From assembly GCA_018697195.1 (NCBI GenBank), contig CM031864.1, positions 23,756,086-23,820,085 of the forward strand: a DNA stretch of 64,000 nucleotides, given 5' to 3'. The first letter of the stretch is position 1. Each line of letters opens with the position of its first letter. The notes under the pieces were generated by a model that saw only the letters and a program-made list of their open reading frames with translations, was not told the DNA's origin and did no database searches. A program made the position numbers and the translations under genes. Below are positions 50,273-61,300 of this stretch, piece by piece. Source of the stretch: Certhia americana (Eukaryota > Chordata > Aves > Passeriformes > Certhiidae).

Positions 50273-50522
50273 CTAATTAGGTTTCCACATTTTACTGAGC
50301 TTTTTTGTTTCTTTCACTCCATCACTCACTGCATCCCAGAGAATTAACCCTAACTTCTCCCATTTTACTATGTCAAACACACTTCTGGGTGAGGTAAAAA
50401 AGCCTTTCTCTTGACCCCATCTTAATAATGTTCTCAAGGTCATATTTAATTTCTTTTGCTGAGAGAATACGTTGAACTATAAGGAGAGTGGCCTGTTCCT
50501 CTTTAGCCAGAGCTTTCCCCAT
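50273..50522 (-). pseudogene. Endogenous retrovirus gag, matrix region, frameshifted
   Basis: The minus strand has an ATG at 50522, 255 bases after a primer-binding site, as expected for gag. The first frame (MGKALAKEEQ...) runs about 30 codons. Near 50421-50430 the reading shifts, and the next frame continues with GFFTSPRSVFDIVKWEKLG and a DGVKETKKLSKMW stretch before a stop at 50273-50275. The charged helical pattern with spaced Trp suits a retroviral matrix domain. G/C- and proline-rich frames on the same strand at 49913-50185 may be the next part of gag, out of frame. The gene is dead. The family is inferred as avian ERVK- or alpharetrovirus-like, from the primer site and this pattern. 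Confidence 0.5.
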
Positions 50523-50776
50523 GACTCCAAACCCCCAATCGCTCACCTGTTTTAGGTGAATTCCGCACTGCAGTGCTTAAAATATTCCAGAATTCTTTTT
50601 TCCAGGATTTCTCTTTCTCCCAACTCCAATGGAATCGTACTCCGACTCCTTCACCACCACAGTCTGGCTGCAGTGGATTCCGATTGGGGTCCCCCACTTT
50701 TTCATTCCACAGATCCCCTTCAGAGACCAGATCAGAGTCCAAAGGTCTGGATCTGCTTCATAAACTCACGATCTAT
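50523..50776 (-). other. Retroviral 5' leader
   Basis: 254 bp between the primer-binding site and the gag start. It would carry the packaging signal. A GGTGAG string just upstream of the gag ATG on the minus strand (near 50543) could be a splice donor. The 79-codon minus-strand frame here is incidental. Confidence 0.45.
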
Positions 50777-50797
50777 ATCATGTCGGACAGGTCACCA
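50777..50797 (-). other. tRNA-Trp-like primer-binding site
   Basis: On the minus strand TGGTGACC is followed, after three extra bases (TGT), by CCGACATGAT. Apart from that insertion and one G-to-A change at a CpG, this matches the 18-base tRNA-Trp primer site used by avian retroviruses. It lies two bases after the LTR end (TGCA), the correct position. The match is made from memory of the tRNA-Trp site and should be aligned. Confidence 0.6.
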
Positions 50798-50799
50798 CA

Positions 50800-51105
50800 T
50801 GCAGGTGGAAGGGACGTCTGAACACCGAACCAATATGATTATGCAGAAGCCGCTTATTGTTTACATTACCAGCCCAATTATACATTTCAAAGACTACTGT
50901 TTACATTTTCACACACTACATAATTGGTTGATTGATCCCTTTCACTCAAGCCCCATGAGGGTCTCTGGAAAAGTGATTGATCAAAGTCCAGGTGCTCCTT
51001 TATCGAACGCTTTCATTCTCTGCTGCCAGCTTCTCAGCATCTCTGCTCTTGATTTAGCCAAACTATTGTTTCAGTGGCCTTGAAGATTTCTCAGTTTAGC
51101 ACTAT
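50800..51105 (-). mobile_element. 5' LTR of a minus-strand avian ERV
   Basis: The LTR end (…CCTGCA on the minus strand, at 50800) is set by the primer site. Within it are a TATAAT-like box (plus-strand ATTATA near 50877) and an imperfect poly-A signal AATAAG (near 50863). The upper border is not certain: TG starts fit at about 51092 or 51115, next to an imperfect tandem of TATTGTTTCAG-type units (51063-51124). Only the 5' LTR, leader and part of gag remain of this provirus. The long plus-strand frame 50556-51083 is antisense to it and not a gene. Confidence 0.55.
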
Positions 51106-51115
51106 TGTTGTTTCA

Positions 51116-51429
51116 GGAACCTTGATGAATTCCAGAGGATCTGATAAACACACCTAGAGATAATTTGGCTGAGGCACCCTGGAAACAAGTAATTCAGACA
51201 CATTGCAAATACCTGAGATACTGCACTGTGACTCCAGGGCTGTCCCCCAGCAGGGATCTCACAGCCAGCAGCAGGGCCTGGGTGAGATGCTAACTCTTCC
51301 AGTGCACAGAAGAGATCTCCAGGCCTTATCCTCACCCAAGTGAAAGGACAGAATGAAGACACGAAAAGAACCAACATGAAGGAACTAAGGTCAGTCAGGA
51401 AGGAGTAATGTCCAGACGGAAAGAAGATC
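51116..51429. other. Noncoding sequence between repeat remnants
   Basis: A 91-codon minus-strand frame has no family resemblance. I see nothing else. Confidence 0.4.
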
Positions 51430-51960
51430 AGGAGTTTCCTTATTTTTTCAGGTTGAAATTCTCCTGTAAGCTATGGTGATGGACTAATTCCCTTTAAACC
51501 ATGGAGAAGTGTGGGGGGAGACAGAGAGTTCAAGTTGTAGACCTGAGTGAAGGAATTTAGTGCTAACATGAGCAAGTGTTGAAGTGACTGTGATCCCATG
51601 ACAACTCTGAACAGCGAGAAGTGAGTGATGAAGACCTCTTTTGCCCTGAGAGAAGATGAAGAGAACCTTTGTTTTTGAACAGTTTGTCCTTAAAATACTC
51701 TCCCCCCCCCACCCCCAATACATTGACATCGCCCAAAGGCACAGCTGTGAGAAGGCTGTGAATATGGGAGGAACTTCATAAATGCAGATTTCAGGGCAGC
51801 TGCTGTTTGTGAAGAATTTTTCCATAGTAGCAAGAGGTGCTCCTCTCCCTCAATAAACTGGAGAAAGACTATTCTAAAAGTGGAAAACTGACTGAGAATT
51901 CTGGGTATTGTTTCTGTACATTGTCAGTGGGAAAGAAAGAAGGTGTAGGGAATGGAGAAG
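51430..51960 (+). mobile_element. Possible ERVL-type LTR or leader remnant
   Basis: Irregularly repeated phrases (GCTATGGTGATGGAC, ACCATGGAGAAGTG, GAGAAGATGAAGAG) recall the degenerate repeated leader of avian ERVL elements. A late CTCAATAAACTGGAG near 51850 suits their LTR tail. No borders, duplication or protein are visible. A C run lies at 51702-51710. Confidence 0.3.
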
Positions 51961-54900
51961 GAGTGTTCTGAAGGTTTCATTCTGAATTTTTACTATTCTT
52001 CTTTTAGTCCTGTTCAAAAATCTTTATGCCTTTCAAAGTTTAAGCCTGTTTTGCTCTTGGTTGGGAAATTTCAGATTGGTGAACCAAAACCACTACACAA
52101 ATATGAGTGCATTTGCTACTTTTATCTTTTATTCTTCTCCTTTAGGTGATGTTACTAAGCCTGGTACAAGAACTCTATGGGAATAAAATTTAAATCATTG
52201 TCCCCTCACAATTTTCTGTTCTTGACTCTGATTGTAAGCCCTTAAAGCTTAGAAGCTTAAAAACCCATAAGCTCTAAACAACTGCCTTTTCAAACAGATA
52301 GTTAACACCATAGTGTTTATTCCTCCACATCTAATGTAGTTTTCTTTCAAAATTATACTTTCCTGGTATCTTCAGTTTTACCTCTTTACTCTTGGTCTTA
52401 CCTTGCTAACAGCTAAAATTTGGGTGTACTTTAACTCCCACCCTCAGCATCATGACACAATAGAAACTGCAGCTGTGGCAGCCAGTGCTGTTTTCTACAG
52501 AGCTGTAAGACTCAGCTGCAGAGAATCCTGGTTTTGTTGATGTGAGTCATGGTTGTGTTTGACTAATGGTAAAACTGGGAATAATCCAAAGCGCATATGC
52601 GAGTTCCATTTGTTTTACACGCCTGCAATGCCACTGACTCTGGCATCACAGTTACTCCTGATTTACACTGCTATAAATCAAACTGCAATCACAGCCTGGG
52701 AGTACCTTAGCGAGCAAAAAACTGGCATTCCCACATAATTAATGTTCCAAATAGTTAATGTCCTACTTATTTTTCAGAATTCTTTACATTGTAGTTTTCA
52801 TCTCTGCTGATTTAGCTGTGTAATTACTTTTCAATGATGGCAACAGAGAACATGCTTTCTCCTTGCTATCAAGGCAACATTTGTTTAGTCACTGAGACTG
52901 AGAGTAACCACCAGGAGCCAAAAAAAAGATGGGGTAAGAAACAGGAAAATTATGTAAATAATACAGTTCAAGAAATGCATTTTTTCATAATTTTTTTGTC
53001 CTCACAAAAATGGCATTATAGGAGTAAAAAAATTGTACATCAATACCACATCTATGAAGTGAAACAAATATAAAAACAATTACAGGAGCTGTTTCATAAT
53101 GATAATGACTTCAAGAAGTCTGGGTGTGGAGAAAGCAGAAGAGGAAATCAGGGTATTCTAACTACAACTAATTGCCATAACCATTTATATGCTAGCTACT
53201 GAAATGCCACTGTTGAGCCTCACAACTCCCAGAGATAGCCCAGAATTGAACATTGCACAGTCAAAGCATTTTGGGGGAGAGTATTTTAAAATGCATTTTT
53301 CAAGAAACTCAAGTTAGTCTGTGCTAGATATTATCAGTGGGACCAAGGCAAACCACAGAGAAGCTTTAACTGAAAGCACATTTTCAATTATTTACTTCAG
53401 GCACTGACAATAAACTGGTCAGGGCAACATGAAACTCATTATGAGCTAATTTATATTGCTGTGCTCTCTGCTGCTGCAGTTAGCCTGATACAGTCACCCT
53501 CAGCTGAGAATTTGTACATTACACTGTATCTCCTAACAGGCAGTTTATGTTTTAGGATTACCAGTCTAATCCTATCAAATTCAATGCTGCCAATATGTAA
53601 TCCTGATTAATGTTAGTGTTTTCTAAGAGTGGCACCAGATCAAAAGTAATCAGCAGAAGTCAAACGAAACCCCCCCTCCCTGGATTTTAAATCATACATA
53701 CTGAATACAGATTTCTGTATTATCAAGATTTCTGCTTCCAAAAATGGAACACAGTTTGGTAAAAAAAAATAAAAGGGCCATAAAATTGAAGCAAATTATT
53801 TCCTCTACTAGAGCAAGAAACCAATAGTTTCCAGCTCAAGGACAAATCATCCAACCAGTAGAATGGGATGCAGCCATTACTGCTTTACTACTTTTACAGT
53901 TAATGCATAAATATAAGAACTAGACATTATAGAAGCCCTTATCTAGACATTCTGCTAAAAGCAGAATGGATTTTAGCACTTAAAAAGGGAATCTAAACTC
54001 TTAAATACAAAATTGCAAGCTGCTGCTTAAGCCGTTTAAGAGATACTTAAATTAGTTGAGAAATGTGCCTTAAATACCTGCTGGCACCTAAAATTCTTCT
54101 TTTCAGTATTTTTTGCAAACCTTTAAATGTTGACATGGGCAAATAACTCTGCTTAAGAACAATTAAGCTCTCATAGTGAACTGCTCTAGAACTACTTAAT
54201 TGCTCAAACAGTTTCTTGTGCTCACATCTTTCTCAGAATTACACAGTGTGGGGGCAGGAAGGAAAAGTAAAAAAAGCTGCAAAAAATGAGGCAAAAGTTG
54301 TTTGTTTCACACACCTGCTCTACAAAATAAATAAGACTCAGAGTATTTTTAATTCATGCATATGTCCCAATGTAGAAGTGTAGAAAACCTCCAAGGATAA
54401 GACTGAGTGTATCCTAAATATTCTTCACTTTCTGTCAGCTTCAACAGCAGGAGTGACAGTAGGTAAGAATGACTTTTGCATCATTAGGTTGAGCTCCAAC
54501 CTTTGGAAGAGGACGTTGTGATTTGGTTCCTCTGGTAGCAATTTTTCAAGTGTATTTTACATCTGTCAATCACTAAATAAAACTCCAATAAGGTTGGGTA
54601 GGGACAGAGCCCTGCAACTTCTCAGGGCAGAGTTTTAAAGAAGAGGCTCTAAATTTAAATGTGTGACTCTACATTTCCTTCCTTTCCATCTCAAAGAAGG
54701 GTTTTTTTTCCCCTTTTCAAAGGTGTACAACCATAAGATATGAAAACTGCAGTTCGATTGATCTCCAATACTTCATAGAGAAGTTTCAAACACATTGCTT
54801 AGGAGAGCAACTTTTCTACTGTCCCTTCAAAGAACAAACCTGCTTTTAGGTGTCAGCTTCAGGTGAAACTGCATGTCTCTGAAAATTTGGCTGGAAACAG

Positions 54901-57900
54901 CTGCCATCCTGCTGGGTTTAGAGTGCATTTCAGAATGAAAGAACAGAATTAGGAAGACCTCCTCAGTGATTTTCTGATCAGTACAAAGACTGAGTTTTAT
55001 TCCAGTTTCACTCTAAGGGGACAAATTTTCAAAGCATTGCTTGAAAGCAAATACCTAACACCAAAACTCTGCATGATTCTAGACAATGATTTTAGGGAAG
55101 AATTCTGCTTTTGGGGATGAAATAAAGGATTTTAAAACTAATGCCTATTATTTGGTGAACTCATATTTTCAGCCTCTTTCAAGTCAAGATTTTTATATTG
55201 CAATATTTCGTCTTCCAAACATACAATCACAAATTTGATTACTCTACACGTTAGAAATTAAAAGCTTGGTCTTCAAAGCCCCACTGATTTTAATAAGAAT
55301 ATTTTATGTATAAAGGTATGAGTAATTTCAGTTTTTGAAGTAGGAAAACTACAGGACAATTAAATTGAGAGTGCTAAACAATAATAGCAATAATCAAAAA
55401 TATTTCACAGATGAATTTGAGATGGTCTTTAAAATCAGAAAACTATTTTTGTTTGTGGAGGACATCTGTCACAGACTAATACTGAGATGTACTTCTGAAC
55501 ACAAATACACACAAAATGATGCACAAAGCATTATACACACCCAGCAGCTATTTGTGGAGACCATACTGAATTGCATCACTTAAATGGGGAGACGTATATG
55601 CACAAAACCTTGAAAATTATTGTTCAAATAAAATTATTCGTTTTTTTTCCCTCCATCAATGTTTTAAAGGCATTGAACAATTCATATAAATGGTTTATGG
55701 TGCATGTTAGTGTTGGTGTATGGAGAGGGAAAAGTATATCTGTAATCAATTTAATTTCAAGGAAAGACATACTTTTAAGAGACACCTTTTTACATATGAC
55801 ATGAAAACAAGAATCTTGAAGTTTCATATACTATGTAATTTAAAGTTTTTAAGTCCTGAAAATGCAAAGCTGCCAATTAAAAGGTTAAGCTGAAAATTAT
55901 TGCAGCGGTCTGAGAAAAACTCAAATGGAAACGAAACGATCTAGTTAAAGGACAAATCAAGCATGATCATATGATTGCATCTGAGCTTCTACGAACTGAT
56001 TAACACATCATCTGTCTTAAATAAGGTCTTATTGCTGAAGAAGAACACTTTATTTATTGTTATTGCCTTTAAGCCCTGTCATTGCTATTTCCAGGGTGCA
56101 GACAGTTCTCCCCTGGGAACTGCACTGAGACCAGCCTGGAGAGTCATCACAAAGCAAATAAAGATCCACATGCTCAAAGGTTCATTCACAGGAATGAACC
56201 CAGGCAGCTGTGATTCCTCACAGCATCATCCTCAACGTGGAACTCCATCATTATGGGGTCATTGTGAAGCAGAGAGATGGGACTGAGGTAAAATGATGCT
56301 GCCCACAGTGAGAAAAATGGTGCCAAGGATTATGAATGGACAACCTTGGAACTGTTCCTCTCAAGCATGATGACTGAGCAGTCTTTGGTCAGGAAGATGC
56401 ATGCATTAATTTTCTCCACAGAATTTGTTGCACATTCTAGATATATTAATATTAGCTCACCATTCTGAAGAAACTTTCAGATTTGCACAGCTACTAATAC
56501 AGTTTTAAGTATTTTTTTTTTTTTTCCTACCCTGAAAAAAAAGGCTTGTAGCTTTTTCTGCTTTTCAATTTTATTGATACAGGTAAATACAGAATCTCCT
56601 CAGCATAGAAGTGATTGAAATTTTTCTTCATTTATTTTCAAGAGCATCAGCTTTTCTAATCAGCCTAAATCCTCCCTGTCTCAGGGGAACAGCCCACAGA
56701 TACTGATAAGGGCAGCAAAGAAAGAAGGTGATCAGCATAGAATATACACTTCTTCATTTAAAAAAAAAAAAAAAAAAAGCATCACAGTTTAAAACTCAAG
56801 GTCTTAATCAGCAGGAAAAGAGTTTCTGAGGGAAAAGATAGGAAAAAATTGATACAGATTTTTCCCCGCAGTGAAAAAGTAAGATAAGGTTTATTGGCAT
56901 AAGCAAAGAGAAAAATAATACTGTTATTTGTGAGGGCAAGAGTTTATAAGAATTCACTGGGGAGGACTATATCGCAGTGGGCACACATAAATTTGTTGTA
57001 AGAAGAATAAGATGAACTAAACTACCAAGACAGACTGAAGAACATGTATTAAAAAGATAAGTATTGCACTACGAAAGCATTAGCAGTAACTACCACAAAA
57101 AAATCCAACCCAAACGCAAACCAAACCACCCAGTGAAAGAAAGAGCTTGGGAGTTTGGCCTGAAGAAGAGTTGATTCCACCCTGAACTCTACATTGTTTA
57201 GGCTGCTCCTGTTGGGTTTAAAGTCAGGTTTTGAACATTTTGCTTTTGCTCTGTGCTGTTGTCCTGCAAGGACAGGCAATTCATGGATGAGACCTTTCAA
57301 ACTGCAGGGTTCTAACACAAACCCTCAGGCTCACTGGGCAGGTGACAGTAACCCAAGGTGTGGTAACAAACCAAAAAGGCTCCATCACATCCTACCAGCC
57401 AGTGGGGCTTCATCATTGGGGGCTGTAACAAAGCAGGGACCCTCAGCAGGCTAACAAGGCTGCTCTCTGCTCAGATTTCCCCACAGCTCCACTCACCTCT
57501 GCCAAAATTCTTGGGAATTTATACATTGGATGTTATGAACACTTACAGACACTTCAGGAAAAGAACTTGAGGTCCAGATATGATGAACATCAAAGCTTCT
57601 ATTCATATATGCAACAGAAAATCAAGCTATGTTTATTTAGTTCTTCATGGTGACTTTTAATGCTGCTTTAATGGGTTAAAAATATATTCAAACAGCCTTA
57701 TTCAAACCTGGCTTTCTGTCTGTAGAAAAAATACAGAAAAATTGTCATAGGAAATGCCTATACCTGTAACCCCTTCAAACCTTAGCCCAAAGCATCCCAA
57801 ATCTTAAATGATTTCCTGGATTATCAGTCACGAATCGTTGTTTCCTTCCAGGGTGTATTCCTAGGTTTTTGTAGGATGCATTGTGTGCTTTACAAGACAA

Positions 57901-58243
57901 CACTGTATTATTTAGCTTACGAACAATCCTTAAACCATCTACTTCAATTATAACATTTCTTACTTTGTCAGTTTAATCTTATCACTAGGACCACTCACTT
58001 ACCTTTCCTGTCCTCATTTTTTTCTTACAGTAGAATTTAATTATTTTTGTCACAATAAGATATTATACACTGCACGTAACAGCTTAGAACATTTGCTAGT
58101 TGCCCAGCATGGTCTGCCGTCATGCAAAGTTTTAGATACGATCTTTGACATTAAAAAAATCTGTAGGACTAAATTTAAATGTATGAATTAATATTTCTGT
58201 GCCTTTTCAAAATAGGCTTTTGTGATATTGATGCTCCCCACTG
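51961..58243. other. Unique noncoding sequence, conserved-element candidates
   Basis: No supportable gene. The blocks 53330-53640 and 53880-54200 are repeat-free with many TAAT/ATTA and TTAAG words and look like conserved noncoding DNA by eye. A possible small exon at 56095-56286 is discussed among the findings. T and A runs occur at 56512-56525 and 56760-56778. A G/C-richer patch at 57190-57460 is open on both strands without family resemblance. Confidence 0.5.
56760..56778. repeat. Poly-A run (19)
   Basis: Nineteen consecutive A; no retrocopy is recognised before it. Confidence 0.9.
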
Positions 58244-58336
58244 GAGCCTGGGCCAGCTCAGAGAACACCTGCACTGTGCCAGCTGTGGGAACACCTGCAG
58301 TATGGGGTTCCTGCCCACAGCTGAACCTTCAGAGCC
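58244..58336 (-). mobile_element. 93-bp fragment of the nested LTR's U5
   Basis: Reverse complement of 35530-35622 with two mismatches in 93 bases and no gaps. The match begins and ends abruptly, and neither end coincides with an LTR border. It may be a truncated LTR copy, or a short mobile or conserved block that also lies inside that LTR. Confidence 0.8.
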
Positions 58337-58382
58337 TCTAAAAAATACCTTTGGTATTTTTTCCTCTAAAAAATACCTTTGG
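58335..58382. repeat. 20-bp direct repeat enclosing a perfect hairpin
   Basis: CCTCTAAAAAATACCTTTGG occurs at 58335-58354 and 58363-58382. Between and across the copies, AAAAAATACC-TTT-GGTATTTTTT forms a hairpin with 10-bp arms and a 3-base loop (about 58340-58362). It starts exactly where the LTR fragment ends. Confidence 0.8.
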
Positions 58383-61300
58383 TTCATCCTCAAACTCTAT
58401 TTTCAGGTTAAAAAAGGTAATTGAAGGTAGGCAGGAAGACTGATTGTGCTTTAAAAAAAACACCCTTTTAAACAGAACAAAGCCAAAAGAGGTACCTTCA
58501 TATTTTAACACAGCAGATTGAAAATTAATATTAAAATCCCACATTAACTGTCAATTTTAAAATCAGACTGTGTCCTATGTGAGACAAAAATAATTGAACA
58601 TGTCCTGGGATTTCAGTCGCTTCAACTGTGCTCTCAATACTTCATAGAAATGTATCTTAAGAAATTAATTGAAAAAGCTGAGTTACATTTAAAGATTTCT
58701 AGGACCAATGGTACAATGAGAAATGCCAATCAACTACAAAATATATTTTCTGAATCTACACCACTAAATTTTTCTGTTTCTTAAAAAAACCTTGTAACTT
58801 CCCAATCCCATGATTTAAAAACAAGCAATAACTTAATATTTTACTTCACATTAGAAAGTGATTATTGGTCAGCATAACCCCAATCCTGCCTTCTCCTCCC
58901 CTGCCTCACAGTTCTGTACATTAGAATGGGGTCAGGTACTGATCACCCTTCATCTGAAGGGAGGAATGGCCTCAATAATTGCCCTTTCCCTTTTATTCCT
59001 AAAGGAGGCACAGAGTGAAGCCACCAGAACATGACCTGTGCATCTTAAGCATATATCACAAACCCAAGCAAGGAAATCAAAGTTCACAGCTACCAAAATT
59101 AGAAGGCCAAATGCTCAAAGCAGTTTCAGACCCTTTCCAACCTGCATTGATATTCTTCCATTTTCCCACCCACGTCCAGTTTATAGAGAACAAGAGCCCC
59201 AACTGTTCACTTTTGCACCTCAGTGTGTCTTCCAGGAGCTTCCTTCCCACTGTCATACTGCAAGAGCCTCATGCAGCAGCCAGTGTGTACAAAAAATTCA
59301 TTTGTCTGTGGGAATGCACAGAAATGGATAATTCTATAAACCCCATTTTTCCAAGCAGAGTATTATTTCACAGACTATTAAACCTCTTAACATAGTGATG
59401 TCGGGACATCACTGGGTCCATACTACAGTGGAGCTATTGTTGCTGCTTTATAGAAAAAAGTAACATGCAATGCTGCTAAACAGATATTTTTAGTGTTTTT
59501 AAATTTAATATTAGGCTGAGAGCATGTAGAAGACATTTTCATGGCTGAATAAATCTCTTAAAAAAAAAAAAGGTTTTGTAATGAAAACATTGACACAAAA
59601 TTTAGCTATCACACTATTATGAAAACTGTTACCGTCCTTTTCATTGTGATAGATGCTATGGTGTTTTAGGCTTTTCTTACTGAAAGGTGTCCAACCCCCC
59701 CACAGAACTCTCCAGGCTGTTTTTCCCCACACTATGTCTGTGAAGTTCATTAATCTCATCCAAATGTGTTGCCCTTCATTGTCACTTGTAATTTCTTGTA
59801 AGTTTTCCACATTGATTTGGGATCTTTGTTTTTATTGTTGTTGGTGCGGGGGTTTTTGGGTTTTGTTTTAAGAACATTCAAGTACTCATCAGAGGATAAA
59901 AATATCTTTTAATAAAATGAAGAAGGCTTATGAGGCTCATTAGGACAACACATGTTTTTAAGCCAGGTACTGTAAAAAAATCTATATTTATTTAGTCATA
60001 ATGAACAATAGAAACCGCTCTGAGAAAGTAACACATCTGAGAGAAAAAACACTATGAAGCTGATTTAAAAGAAAAAGAATAATTTACATCAAATATTCAC
60101 TGGCCCCCTAATTAGTATTCATTTCTGTTTTCTCTTAATTGACAAAGGAACATGGCAAATGGAAAAAAAAGTTACAAAACCAGCAATATTTAAAATTTAG
60201 ATATCACTTAGCTCACCAAACTCATTATTTTCCTTTTTTTTTTTCTCAGGCTATAAACAGCATGTCAAAGAAAACAGTTTCTGTATGTAGTCATTTCAAT
60301 GCATTAATATATTTTACAATTTTCTGAGGAACCATTTCAATTCAGTGCAAAAAATGCTGGAGGCAACTGTGGACTATTTGATTTTTTCCAACTGAATGGT
60401 TTTACTCTGTGATTCCAATAACTGTCAGTTTTATCAAATGGCAGAACTTTTCCATTTACTAAATTCTGCTTATTTCATTAATTTAAGACATGCTCTAAAC
60501 CATCTGGTAGTGTTTCAGTTTGTCTTTACCCCACAGATCATTCCAAGACATCCAACAGGAAACAGCAAATCAAACTTACTCCACTATTCACTAAGTGTGC
60601 AACCAACTGAATCCATTAATTACTTCGTGGGGGCATTTCAAATGGTTCATATTTCATTTAAATCAGCATATTAAGACTAATTGGAGTAATTTTACTAAGA
60701 TTTATTCAGGAGTGAAGTCCTATCTCTTGTTACCCTCTGTCAACAGGCCTTTGCATCCTGAGATGCCTCTTGTCTTCAATACTACAGCAATTTTCTCTGG
60801 GATAAACACACCACCAAAAAGAAGAATCAGGTCAGAATCAGCAGGTCAGAAATATGACAGAAATCACTGCCAAAATGTACTGGCAGTTTGCACATAATCA
60901 GAATTCCACCATTTGAAGAAATATGATCTACATGTTTTGGCATCACAGAATTAATTTAGGTTTTCAGTATGTCACTACAACAAATTGCAAGCATCTGTTG
61001 CCCCAAATTCAGTTGGTTATCAGAGCTGTCCAGTGAAGAAAACATTTTAGGGTAACATTTACCCCATGAATATAATCCTGCTATTTCTGCAGTCTACCTG
61101 GTCTATATTCTTGGCCTCAAGTCATGTTTGTATCCCTAGATGCTGGGTCACATGGTGCTCACATACCATGTCCCATACCTAGATGAACAGTGACACGAGG
61201 AATTGACAATTAGGTTGCTGCAGTTCTTTCAAGAAAAATAAACCCATGAGGAGTTCAGAATGTACTTATTAGTAAAAGGGGTACAGTAGTTGCATCCTTG

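Noticed and set aside
50556..51083. 175-codon plus-strand frame
   Set aside because: It lies antisense across a retroviral leader, primer site and LTR and has no family resemblance.
59015..59395. 126-codon plus-strand frame
   Set aside because: Overlapped by another open plus-strand frame. No family resemblance or splice context.
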